Both the position numbers and the translations under genes were made by a program. The notes beneath the pieces were generated by a model. That model did not search any database. It was not told where the DNA came from and saw only the letters and a program-made list of their open reading frames with translations. Shown here piece after piece: positions 44,286 to 52,859 of a DNA stretch of 64,000 nt. Numbering within the stretch: the first letter of the stretch is position 1; the number at the start of each line of letters is the position of its first letter. Source of the DNA: Micromonospora sicca (GTDB taxonomy: Bacteria > Actinomycetota > Actinomycetes > Mycobacteriales > Micromonosporaceae); NCBI RefSeq assembly GCF_003172935.1, contig NZ_QGKS01000187.1, positions 1 to 64,000 on the forward strand. Direction: 5' to 3'.

Positions 44286-47024
44286 GTGTCATCTGGATCA
44301 CTCAGTCGACGCCGGCTGTTGCAGGCCGCCGGTATCGCCGCCACCGCCTCGGCCACCGGCGCCTTCGCCGTGGGCACTCCGGCGAACGCGGCCGTACGGC
44401 CGGCCCGGCCGGACCTCGGGGCCGGCGCCCTCCCGTTCGACCTCACCCAGGTACGCCTGACCCCCGGCCGCTGGCTGGACAACCAGACCCGCACCGTGAA
44501 CTATCTGCGCTTCGTCGACGTGGACCGGCTGCTCTACAACTTCCGCGCCAATCACGGCCTGCCCACCGGCGACGCCGCCCCGAACGGTGGCTGGGACAGC
44601 CCGACGTTCCCGTTCCGCACCCACATGCAGGGGCACTTCCTGACCGCCTGGGCCCAGGCGTGGGCGGTGCTCGGCGACACCACCTGCCGGGACAAGGCCG
44701 ACCAGATGGTCGCCGAGCTGGCGAAGTGCCAGGCCAACAACGCCGCCGCCGGGTTCAACCCGGGATATCTGTCCGGCTTCCCGGAGTCGGACTTCACCGC
44801 CCTGGAGGCACGGACGCTGCGCAACGGCAACGTGCCGTACTACTGCATCCACAAGACCCTGGTGGGTCTGCTCGACGTCTGGGTGCACCTGGGCAACACC
44901 CAGGCCCGCGACGTGCTCCTGGCGCTGGCCGGCTGGGTCGACGAGCGCACCGGCCGGCTCACCGCCGCCCAGATGCAGGCCATGCTGGGCACCGAGTTCG
45001 GCGGTATGAACGCCGTACTGGCCGACCTCTACCAGCAGACCGGCGACGACCGCTGGCTCGCCGTCGCCCAGCGCTTCGACCACGCCGCCGTGTTCAACCC
45101 GCTCGCCGCCAACCGGGACCAGCTCAACGGGCTGCACGCCAACACCCAGGTGCCGAAGTGGATCGGCGCGGCCCGCGAGTTCAAGGCCACCGGCACCACC
45201 CGCTACCGCGACATCGCCAGCAACGCCTGGGACATCACGGTCGGCGCCCACACGTACGCCATCGGCGGCAACAGCCAGGCCGAGCACTTCCGGGCCCCGA
45301 ACGCCATCGCCGGATACCTGCGCCAGGACACCTGCGAGGCGTGCAACACCTACAACATGCTCAAGCTGACACGGGAACTGTGGCTGCTGGACCCGGACCG
45401 GGTCGCCTACTTCGACTACTACGAGCGGGCCCTGCTCAACCACCTCATCGGTCAGCAGAATCCGGCCGACGAGCACGGCCACATCACGTACTTCACGCCG
45501 CTGAACCCCGGTGGCCGCCGCGGTGTGGGGCCGGCCTGGGGCGGTGGCACCTGGAGCACGGACTACGACTCCTTCTGGTGCTGCCAGGGCACCGGCATCG
45601 AGACCAACAGCAAGCTGTCGGACTCCATCTACTTCCACAACGGCAGCACCCTGACGGTGAACCTGTTCCTGCCGTCGAGGCTGGTCTGGTCGCAGCGCGG
45701 CATCGTGGTGGAGCAGCAGACCTCCTATCCGGTCAGCGACACCACCACCCTCACCGTGCGCGGCAACGTCAGGGAGTCGTGGACGATGCGCATCCGGATC
45801 CCGGCCTGGACCAGCGGGGCCAGCATCCAGGTCAACGGCGCGGCGCAGGACATCGCCACCACACCCGGGACGTACGCCAGCCTCACCCGGTCCTGGTCGC
45901 CGGGGGACGTCGTCGCGGTCCGCCTGCCGATGCGGGTCGTGCTGGAGGCCACCAACGACAACGCCGACATCGCCGCGATCACGTACGGCCCGGTGGTCCT
46001 CTCGGGCAACTACGGTGACGCCGCCCTGAGCGGCCTGCCGTCCCTCGACCCCGCCTCGATCACCCGCACCAGCTCCAGCGTGCTCGCGTTCACGGCCACC
46101 GCGAACGGGAGCACGGTCGACCTCGGGCCGTTCTACGACGCCCACGGGCACAACTACACCGTCTACTGGGCCACCGGTCCGGGTGGCGAGAGCCCGCCGA
46201 GCTTCCGCCTGGTCAACGCCGGCACCGGCCTGGTCCTGGGCATCCGGGACATGTCGCTGGCCGACGGCGGGCTGGCGCTGCAGTGGGGTGACACCGGGAC
46301 CGCCGACCACGACTGGCAGCTCGTCGTCGACGGGAACGCCCTCCGGCTGCGCAACGTCAACAGCGGCAAGGTCCTCGGCGTGGAGAACATGTCCACCGCC
46401 GACAACGCCCGCGTCCTGCAGTGGAGCGACAACGGCACCGCCGACCACCTGTGGACCGTGGTGGACGTGGGCGACGGGTCCCACAAGCTGCGCAACGTGC
46501 ACACCGGCAAGCTGCTCGCCATTCTCAACGCGTCGACCGCCTGGGGCGCGCAGGCGGTGCAGGACCAGGACAACGGCACGCCGGACAACCAGTGGCGGTT
46601 CGTGCCCAACGGCGCCTGCCGCATCCAGAACCGGGCCAGCGGGCTGGTGCTCGGGGTGCAGAACCTGTCGACCGCCGACGGCGCCCCGGTCATCCAGCGG
46701 GGTGACACGGGCGCCGCCGACCACCGCTGGACCGCCGTCGTGGACACCAACGGCTACCTGCGGCTGCGCAACGCGCACAGCGGCAAGGTCCTCGGTGTCG
46801 AGGGTGACGCCGGCAGCGACGGGGCCCGCGTCGTGCAGTGGGCCGACAACGGCGCCGGCGACCACCGGTGGCGGCTGCGCTACGGCACCGGCGGCTACTT
46901 CCGGATCCAGTGCGCCGTCGGCGGCCGGGTCCTCGGCGTCACGGACGCCTCCACGGCCGCCGGTGCGCAGGTCGTGCTCGGGGACGACAACAGCGCCACC
47001 GATCACCTCTGGCGCTTCATCTGA
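44286..47024 (+). CDS. Secreted GH127/GH146 beta-L-arabinofuranosidase with ricin-B lectin domains
   Basis: A 912-residue protein with a twin-arginine-type signal (SRRRLLQAAGIAATASATGA). The DUF1680 catalytic domain (about 50-620) includes GHFLTAWAQAWAVLGD, the zinc/catalytic set E351-x-C353 (CEACNTYNMLKL) and C432-C433 (FWCCQGTG). These match the Glu-x-Cys and Cys-Cys ligands of HypBA1, where one cysteine is the nucleophile. TYNMLKL is common in the GH146 branch. The C-terminal region (about 638-912) holds six QW-type lectin repeats, two ricin-B trefoils. GH127 enzymes release beta-linked arabinofuranose, including from hydroxyproline-linked arabinosides. AGGAGG lies four bases before the GTG start. 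Confidence 0.88.
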   Translation: MSSGSLSRRRLLQAAGIAATASATGAFAVGTPANAAVRPARPDLGAGALPFDLTQVRLTPGRWLDNQTRTVNYLRFVDVDRLLYNFRANHGLPTGDAAPNGGWDSPTFPFRTHMQGHFLTAWAQAWAVLGDTTCRDKADQMVAELAKCQANNAAAGFNPGYLSGFPESDFTALEARTLRNGNVPYYCIHKTLVGLLDVWVHLGNTQARDVLLALAGWVDERTGRLTAAQMQAMLGTEFGGMNAVLADLYQQTGDDRWLAVAQRFDHAAVFNPLAANRDQLNGLHANTQVPKWIGAAREFKATGTTRYRDIASNAWDITVGAHTYAIGGNSQAEHFRAPNAIAGYLRQDTCEACNTYNMLKLTRELWLLDPDRVAYFDYYERALLNHLIGQQNPADEHGHITYFTPLNPGGRRGVGPAWGGGTWSTDYDSFWCCQGTGIETNSKLSDSIYFHNGSTLTVNLFLPSRLVWSQRGIVVEQQTSYPVSDTTTLTVRGNVRESWTMRIRIPAWTSGASIQVNGAAQDIATTPGTYASLTRSWSPGDVVAVRLPMRVVLEATNDNADIAAITYGPVVLSGNYGDAALSGLPSLDPASITRTSSSVLAFTATANGSTVDLGPFYDAHGHNYTVYWATGPGGESPPSFRLVNAGTGLVLGIRDMSLADGGLALQWGDTGTADHDWQLVVDGNALRLRNVNSGKVLGVENMSTADNARVLQWSDNGTADHLWTVVDVGDGSHKLRNVHTGKLLAILNASTAWGAQAVQDQDNGTPDNQWRFVPNGACRIQNRASGLVLGVQNLSTADGAPVIQRGDTGAADHRWTAVVDTNGYLRLRNAHSGKVLGVEGDAGSDGARVVQWADNGAGDHRWRLRYGTGGYFRIQCAVGGRVLGVTDASTAAGAQVVLGDDNSATDHLWRFI

Positions 47025-47050
47025 TCGCGGCGCCCTGAACGCCAGTGACG

Positions 47051-47073
47051 GCGGCCCGGCGATGCCGGGCCGC
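47051..47073. terminator. Bidirectional hairpin terminator
   Basis: GCGGCCCGGC, loop GAT, GCCGGGCCGC: a perfect 10-base stem between the convergent ends of the GH127 gene and the GH43 gene. It can serve both strands. Confidence 0.85.
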
Positions 47074-47090
47074 CGCGACTGTCATGTCGA

Positions 47091-49493
47091 TCAGCCGCAG
47101 GAGCGGGCCGGGTAGCTCGCCTGGTACGACGCCGAGACGGGCTCGCCGTCGACGGTCGCGGTGGCGGTCACCGTCACCACACCCGCCGGCACGGCGGCCG
47201 CGTCGGTGGGGAACGACCGGAACTTGTCCTTGCCGGGCGGCACCGACCCGAACGGGCGCGTCCCGTACGCCGACTCCGCCGAGGCCGTCACGTGGATCGC
47301 CTCGTTGTTCGCGGCCCGGACCGTCACCATGACCTTCTCGCCGACGCACCGGGTGTCCGCCGTGACGGACAGGTCCAGCGGCGGTACGGCCTCGAACGCC
47401 CAGGAGTCGATCTCGAAGAGGTCGTCCCCGGCCGGGCCGCGGTAGGTGAAGTAGACGTCGTGAACGCCGGTGGCGCCCTGCAGGTCGGCGGTCACCTCGG
47501 CCCATTCGCCGGTCGGGGTGTCGACCGGGATGGTGCCGACCACCGGGCCGCCCGCGTTGTCCAGCCGCACCTCGATGCTGCCGCCGGCGGCCAGCGCCCG
47601 CACCTTGGCCGTCACGCTGGCCGCGCCGTCGGCGCCGAAGTCGACCGCCGACAGCGCCGTCCAGTCTCCCTCGTCGATGTCACGCACCACCAGGTTCGGC
47701 GCCGCGGTGCCGAACTCGGCGGAGGCGCCGTCGACCTTGCCGGTGGCGATGCCCTTGCTCCAGCCCAGGGTCTCGGCCTCGAACACCCGGTAGGGGTTGA
47801 AGTTCCGCACCTGGTCCACGCCGGCGTAGTCGCCGACGACCTGCTGGATGGTGCCGTCCGGGTTGAAGGTCAGCTCCTGGATGTGCGGGCTGCGGTAGCC
47901 CTGGGTGGTGTTGCCGTTGATGCGCTTGTTCAGCGTCGGGGCGTGGTAGGTGAAGTAGTACTTGCCCTCGAACTCGAACACCGACTGGTGGTTGTTGCCG
48001 CCGGTGCCAGCGCCGAAGAACTGCGACTGGTTGGGGAACAGCACGCCCGCGTAGGTCTCCTTCGGCCACGACATCGGGTTGTCGGAGATCATGTAGCCGA
48101 TCTGGCCGCCGCCGGGGTAGCCCGGAACCCGCGGCTGGTTGCCACCGAAGTCGTTCCCGCCGAAGTGCGAGGAGTACGAGAAGTAGTACTTGCCCTCGCG
48201 CTTGAACACGTGGCCGGCCTCGAAGGCGACCGGAGCGTCGACCACGGCCGCCCGCCCCTCGGTGGCGACCATGTTGTCGTTCAGCTTGATGCTGCGGATG
48301 TTCTTCGGGTTGTTGAAGCGCTCGACCGCCGGCATGCTCGTCGACGCCGGGCCGCCACCGAAGTAGAGGTACGCCTGGCCGTCGTCGTCCACGAGCGGCG
48401 CCGGGTCGAACTTCCACGCCACGTCCTCGGCGCCCGGAGTGCTGCCGTTGATCAGGGTGCTGGTGCGCTCGCTGGTCCACGGGCCGAGCGGCGACTTGCC
48501 CGTGATCACGTTGGAGGAGCCGCCGCCGTTGGCGTAGTAGAGGAAGAACTTCTCCTCGCCGTTGACGACCTTCTTGGCGATGCCGGGCGCCCACGAGTTG
48601 CCGGTGAACGGCGCGACGCCGTTCGGGCCGGCCACCTGGATCTCGCCGTGGTCGGTCCAGTTCACCAGGTCAGCCGAGGAGATCACGGTGATCTGGTTGA
48701 TGTCGCCGTAGTTGATGCCCGGGGAGACGCCGGTGGCCGGGTTGGGGGCGTAGCCCTGGGTGTCGTTGGTCATGTAGAGGTAGACCCGGCCGTCGTGCAC
48801 GAAGCCGAACCCGTCGGCGCCGAACTTGTGCCCGATGAGCGGGTTGTGCTCGCCGGGGAGCTTGCCGACCACCTCGATGGTCTTCGATACGACGTACTCC
48901 TGGAGGGTCACGTCGTCGACCTTGAAGTTCATCAGGTGGGTGTCCGGCGCGGTCGACGGGTTCGCCGTCCACGGGGTCTCGACGAAGATCCGCGCCGTGC
49001 TGACGTTCTGCCCGGCGGGAATCGTGAAGGTGCCCTGGATGAGCCCCCACTGTCCGCGCGGCACGGTGACGGTGCCGAGGTTGGTGTAGGTGGAGCCGCC
49101 GTAGTGCATGGTGATGAAGAACTGCTTGGTCGCCGGGCTGTTCGGGTTCTCGTACTTCACCCGCGCCGTGACCAGGTAGGTCTTGCCCGCCTGCACCTTG
49201 CCGGAGAGGTTCTGCATCGGGCCGGATCCGGTGGTGCTGCGGTTGGTCACGAGTACCGCGCCCGTGCCGGAGTAGGCGTCCGTCGTGGTCGACAGCGTGG
49301 CGGTGTCCGAGGCGTTGCCGTCGTTCGCGAACCAGCTGGCGAGGCCGTCCTCGAACCCACCGTTCACGATGAGGTTCGGGCTGGCGGCCTGGACGGGCGC
49401 CGCCGCGACGGCGGCGGATCCCACCGCCAGGGTGAGGGCCGCCGCGACGGCCGTGATCCGTCGTCGGGACGATCTCAGCAATCGGTGTTCCAA
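47091..49493 (-). CDS. Secreted GH43 glycosidase with CBM4/9, CBM6 and a cysteine-framed C-terminal module
   Basis: An 800-residue secreted enzyme, probably an arabinofuranosidase or arabinan/xylan-acting GH43. The signal peptide (about 1-36) ends near APVQA. A CBM4/9 domain (about 38-190, NLIVNGGFEDGLASW) precedes the five-bladed propeller (about 200-540). Its acidic motifs are NPLIGHKFGADGFGFV, WKFDPAPLVDDDGQAYLYFG and VAFEAGHVFKREGKYYFSYS. A CBM6-like domain (about 590-700, RVFEAETLGWSKG) and a roughly 90-residue module bounded by cysteines (DTRCVGEKV to PARSC) follow. I chose the TTG at 49493 because AAGGAG lies seven bases upstream and it starts the signal peptide. Confidence 0.88.
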   Translation of the reverse strand: MEHRLLRSSRRRITAVAAALTLAVGSAAVAAAPVQAASPNLIVNGGFEDGLASWFANDGNASDTATLSTTTDAYSGTGAVLVTNRSTTGSGPMQNLSGKVQAGKTYLVTARVKYENPNSPATKQFFITMHYGGSTYTNLGTVTVPRGQWGLIQGTFTIPAGQNVSTARIFVETPWTANPSTAPDTHLMNFKVDDVTLQEYVVSKTIEVVGKLPGEHNPLIGHKFGADGFGFVHDGRVYLYMTNDTQGYAPNPATGVSPGINYGDINQITVISSADLVNWTDHGEIQVAGPNGVAPFTGNSWAPGIAKKVVNGEEKFFLYYANGGGSSNVITGKSPLGPWTSERTSTLINGSTPGAEDVAWKFDPAPLVDDDGQAYLYFGGGPASTSMPAVERFNNPKNIRSIKLNDNMVATEGRAAVVDAPVAFEAGHVFKREGKYYFSYSSHFGGNDFGGNQPRVPGYPGGGQIGYMISDNPMSWPKETYAGVLFPNQSQFFGAGTGGNNHQSVFEFEGKYYFTYHAPTLNKRINGNTTQGYRSPHIQELTFNPDGTIQQVVGDYAGVDQVRNFNPYRVFEAETLGWSKGIATGKVDGASAEFGTAAPNLVVRDIDEGDWTALSAVDFGADGAASVTAKVRALAAGGSIEVRLDNAGGPVVGTIPVDTPTGEWAEVTADLQGATGVHDVYFTYRGPAGDDLFEIDSWAFEAVPPLDLSVTADTRCVGEKVMVTVRAANNEAIHVTASAESAYGTRPFGSVPPGKDKFRSFPTDAAAVPAGVVTVTATATVDGEPVSASYQASYPARSCG

Positions 49494-49582
49494 GGCACTT
49501 CTCCTTGATCTGAGGGTAAACCGGAAGCGGTTCCTGGGCGCCCAGGCGCGGTTGCGGTACGGCCCGGCGGGGTTCGGGGTAC

Positions 49583-49620
49583 GGGAGAGGGGGCGGCCTC
49601 CCCGGGCCGCCCTCTCTCCC
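49583..49620 (-). terminator. Hairpin terminator between the two GH43 genes
   Basis: GGGAGAGGGGGCGGCC pairs, with a mismatch, to GGGCCGCCCTCTCTCCC across a five-base loop. It follows the stop of the upstream GH43 gene (49626) by a few bases on the minus strand and separates it from the next GH43 gene. Confidence 0.75.
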
Positions 49621-49625
49621 CTCAC

Positions 49626-52526
49626 TCACTCGCAGGCGCGCGCCGCGTACGGCGCCCGCACCGTCACCTCGGCCGGTTCGCCCTGGTAGCTGGCGGAACC
49701 GACCACGGTGACCTCACCGGCCGGCACGCTCCTCGCGTTGCTGGGGAACGACCGGGCCTTCTCCTTGCCGGGCGGCACCGCCCCGAAGGGCCGCGTCCCG
49801 TACGCCGAGTCCGCCGAGGCCACCACGTGCATCGCCTCGCCGTTGCTCACCCGTACCGTCACCATGACCTTGTCGCCGACGCACCGGGTGTCCGCCACCG
49901 CGGTGACGTCCAGCGACGGCTTCTCGATCTTGAGGACGCCCAGCCGGGCCAGCTGGTAGCTGAGCGCCCGCTCCGGCGCGTCGATCTGGTTCTGGGTGCC
50001 GAACGCGCCGGCCCGGGCCGCCTTCGCGTCGGCCAGCGCGGCCTGCATCGCGGCCCAGGCGTCCGTCGGGTAGTAGTGCCGGTCGAGCGTCCCGGCGTGG
50101 GCGATGGCCGCGTCGAGGTCGCTGGTGTCGAGCGGCCGACCCTGCGCGGTCAGCGTGTCGCTGAGCAGGTAGTTGTCGAAGTCGACGTGCCCGCCCTTCT
50201 CCTGGGTCGCGTAGTTGAACAGGCCCACCCGGTGGCCCATGAAGTGCGCGAGGCTGCCGTCGAGCGTCTGCGGACCGACCCGGTTGCCCAGCTGGTGCCA
50301 GGTCAGCCCGTCGAGGCTGTAGTAGAAGGTCGTCCAGAGCTGTCCGACCGGCGAGGCGAAGTCGAGGTCCGCCTTCACGTACACCTCGCTCGCGTCACCG
50401 AGGGAAACCGCCGTGCCGGGTAGGAAGTTCTCCAGCGTGGCCTGGTCGAGGTCGACCGCGAACGGCTGTCCCCGGTTGACGACGCCCAGCGTGTTCACCC
50501 CGCCGGAGCGCTTGACCGCCACGTACGAGAAGCCACGGTTGTAGGCGGCCAGGCCCACGACGTCCCCGTTCTTCATGCCGGAGATGTCCATCCGGGTCTC
50601 GACCGACTGCCGGGGCCCGAAGGTGCGCTGCGACAGGATGTTGCGGGCCTCCTCGAACCAGGCCAGCTCGGCCCGGTTGGACAGCTTGGTGTAGATGTAC
50701 TTGCCGGTGACCACCTTGCCGTTGGTCAGGCGCAGCCACCCGTCCCGGTCGGTCAGCGACCAGTACCGGTTGTCCGGGGCGTGGTTCCACTCCCACGGCA
50801 GGTCCAGCCGCGACCCGTTGGGGGCGATCTCCTCCTTGGTCGGGTATTCGGCCGTCACCGGCTGCCCGACGATCGATACGTCGTCGATCAGGTAGTCAAC
50901 GCTCGACGAGGGCGGCTGCGGGTTGGCCCACGGCGTCTCCACCGCGAACTTGAAGTTGTTCAGGTTCGCCGTCGTGGGCACGGTGTACTGGGCCGACACC
51001 GTGGTCCACTGCCCGATCGGCACGCTCCGGGACGCCATCGTCTGCACGCCCGCGCCCCAGTCGGCGACCAGGTTGAACGTGATGCTGTTGGGGCCGGTGG
51101 CGTACTTGACCTTCGCCGACACGGTGTAGGTCACGCCGTGCTGCATCCTGCCGTTGAGGAACTGGTTGGGACCGGAGCCGTTGAGCGTACGGTTGCTCAC
51201 CTTCAGCGCCGCCGATCCGGTGGCCGGACCGGTCGAGTCCAGGCTGATCGTCGCGCCGAACTGGGTGCCCCACGGCGCGACCGAGCCGGACTCGAAGCCG
51301 GGGTTCTGCACGAGCTCGACACCGAGGAGCGAGTCGTCGTACGTGGGCGGCGTCGGGATCGTCCACTCCTCGTCCTGGTACGCCTTGTGCGGCGCGTCGT
51401 TGGCGAAGTCGTCCGAGGTGACGATGCTCTTCTGCCGCTCGAACAGTTCCTCGGCCGGGCTGAGCTTGATCGGCTTGTCGAATCCGCCGTTGACCGGCAC
51501 GACGCCGTTGGTGCCGAAGGTCGGCCAACCGTCCTGCCAGGTGGCCGGGATGAGCGCCGGGATCCGCCCGATCGGGAAGGTGTCGCGGAAGAACATGCCG
51601 TACCAGTCGGTCGCGCCGCCCGGGCGGGAGATCGGCACCAGGCTGCCCTGCGCGAAGCCGTTGGAGTTGAGCACCCCGCGCGCCTCGTAGGTGTTCACGC
51701 CGCCGGCGGAGGTGTAGCGCCCGAGCAGTTCCTTGGAGCGGAACATGACGACCTGGCGGCCCTGGCCGGAGGGCCAGGTGATGATGACGGCGTAGTAGTA
51801 GCCGTCGATGTAGTAGAACTGGGCGCCCTCGAACAGCCCGCCGATGAAGGGCCGGCCGGCGTAGTTGTTCGCGGTGAAGATGTTGGGGTAGTCCTGCTCG
51901 ATGGCCGTCAGGTTCGAGTTGAGGCGTACGGCGCTGGTGCCGCCGGAGCCGTAGAAGATGTAGGGCGTGCCGTCGACGTCGAAGAAGAGCGAGGGGTCGT
52001 GCAGGCCGCGCCCGAGCGGGGTGCGCTGCCACGAGCCGTTGTCGATGTCGTCGGTGCGGTAGAGGTAGGCACCGCCGAGGTTGTTGGTGTTGAAGACGAC
52101 ATAGAACGTGCCGTCGTGGTAGCGCAGCGACGGCGCCCACTGGCCCTGGCCGTACGAGTTCTGCCCGTTGCGCAGCGAGAACGCGTCGCCGATGCTCGCC
52201 CGGTCAAAGACGTAGTTGACGATCTGCCAGTTCACCAGGTCGTAGGACTTCATGATCGGCGCGCCGGGGCTCAGGTGCATCGTCGTGCTGATCATGTAGT
52301 AGATGTCGCGGCCCTCGTCGTTCTCCGCGGCCGGGACCCGCTCCACGCCGATGTCCGGCACGTCGGAGTTCAGAAGCGGCACAGAGTAGGTGCCGTCACC
52401 CTTGTCGGTGGACGTGTACGACGACTTGGGTGACCAGGCGTCGGCGGCCTGTGCGGCGCCGGCGGGCGCTACGAGCGCCGCGCAGAGCAGCACCGCCCCG
52501 ACCCTGGACATCCATCCTTTACCCAT
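49626..52526 (-). CDS. Secreted GH43 beta-xylosidase/arabinofuranosidase-like multidomain enzyme
   Basis: A 966-residue secreted enzyme. The signal peptide (1-28) ends at GAAQA. The GH43 propeller (about 35-365) has VPDIGVERV, the family segment YYMISTTMHLSPGAPIMKS, LHDPSLFFDVDGTPYIFYG and a glutamate in FEGAQFYYIDGYYY. A CBM4/9 domain (about 405-550, NPGFESGSVAPWG), a C-terminal beta-sandwich typical of GH43 xylosidases (about 555-790), a FIVAR-like helical repeat (DLDAAIAHAGTLDRHYYPTD) and the same cysteine-framed module as in the neighbour (DTRCVGDKV to AARAC) follow. GGGAG lies five bases before the ATG. A perfect operator sits 12 bases upstream of the start codon. Confidence 0.88.
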   Translation of the reverse strand: MGKGWMSRVGAVLLCAALVAPAGAAQAADAWSPKSSYTSTDKGDGTYSVPLLNSDVPDIGVERVPAAENDEGRDIYYMISTTMHLSPGAPIMKSYDLVNWQIVNYVFDRASIGDAFSLRNGQNSYGQGQWAPSLRYHDGTFYVVFNTNNLGGAYLYRTDDIDNGSWQRTPLGRGLHDPSLFFDVDGTPYIFYGSGGTSAVRLNSNLTAIEQDYPNIFTANNYAGRPFIGGLFEGAQFYYIDGYYYAVIITWPSGQGRQVVMFRSKELLGRYTSAGGVNTYEARGVLNSNGFAQGSLVPISRPGGATDWYGMFFRDTFPIGRIPALIPATWQDGWPTFGTNGVVPVNGGFDKPIKLSPAEELFERQKSIVTSDDFANDAPHKAYQDEEWTIPTPPTYDDSLLGVELVQNPGFESGSVAPWGTQFGATISLDSTGPATGSAALKVSNRTLNGSGPNQFLNGRMQHGVTYTVSAKVKYATGPNSITFNLVADWGAGVQTMASRSVPIGQWTTVSAQYTVPTTANLNNFKFAVETPWANPQPPSSSVDYLIDDVSIVGQPVTAEYPTKEEIAPNGSRLDLPWEWNHAPDNRYWSLTDRDGWLRLTNGKVVTGKYIYTKLSNRAELAWFEEARNILSQRTFGPRQSVETRMDISGMKNGDVVGLAAYNRGFSYVAVKRSGGVNTLGVVNRGQPFAVDLDQATLENFLPGTAVSLGDASEVYVKADLDFASPVGQLWTTFYYSLDGLTWHQLGNRVGPQTLDGSLAHFMGHRVGLFNYATQEKGGHVDFDNYLLSDTLTAQGRPLDTSDLDAAIAHAGTLDRHYYPTDAWAAMQAALADAKAARAGAFGTQNQIDAPERALSYQLARLGVLKIEKPSLDVTAVADTRCVGDKVMVTVRVSNGEAMHVVASADSAYGTRPFGAVPPGKEKARSFPSNARSVPAGEVTVVGSASYQGEPAEVTVRAPYAARACE

Positions 52527-52537
52527 CGGGCTCCCCT

Positions 52538-52553
52538 ATGTTAACGTTAACAT
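52538..52553. promoter_or_regulatory. Perfect LacI-type operator (ATGTTAACGTTAACAT)
   Basis: A fully symmetric 16-base palindrome immediately before the GH43 start (minus strand) and 307 bases from the divergent sugar-binding-protein gene. It is the best copy of the consensus in the window. Occupancy would overlap the transcription start region of the GH43 gene. Confidence 0.8.
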
Positions 52554-52565
52554 CAGCGCACAAAA

Positions 52566-52597
52566 TTATTGAAACATTCACGACATATAGTGTCAAT
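52566..52597 (-). promoter_or_regulatory. Conserved promoter-like block before the GH43 gene
   Basis: On the minus strand: ATTGACACTA, TATGTCG, then TGAATGTTTCAATAA, followed after 12 bases by the operator at 52538. It aligns to 37658-37690 with one gap. The shared block and spacing suggest a common promoter design for this regulon. The rest of 52598-52790 holds no gene. Confidence 0.55.
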
Positions 52598-52797
52598 GGC
52601 CCTGGCGGACGACGGCTCCCACCAGCGAGGAGGCCGACCGGTGGCCGGCCGTACCGGTCGACACCGAGCGTCGCCCATGCGCGGCAAGGCCCGAGCTTTC
52701 GGACTCTCCCCGCCGTCCTGATCGGACTTCGCGGCCCTGCCGGCGCCCGATTTCCCGCTCGTTACCCCAGTGTTATGTGCGGGTGTTGACGGTACAG

Positions 52798-52813
52798 ATG
52801 TGAACGCAAACAC
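52798..52813. promoter_or_regulatory. Degenerate LacI-type site before the sugar transporter
   Basis: TGTGAACGCAAACA matches the consensus TGTTAACGCTAACA at 12 of 14 positions, 47 bases before the binding-protein start. It would place the importer under the same regulator, probably with weaker binding. Confidence 0.5.
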
Positions 52814-52859
52814 TGGCCGGTGCGGCGGCAAGCGCGAGTTCCACAGAGGGGAGAACTCA

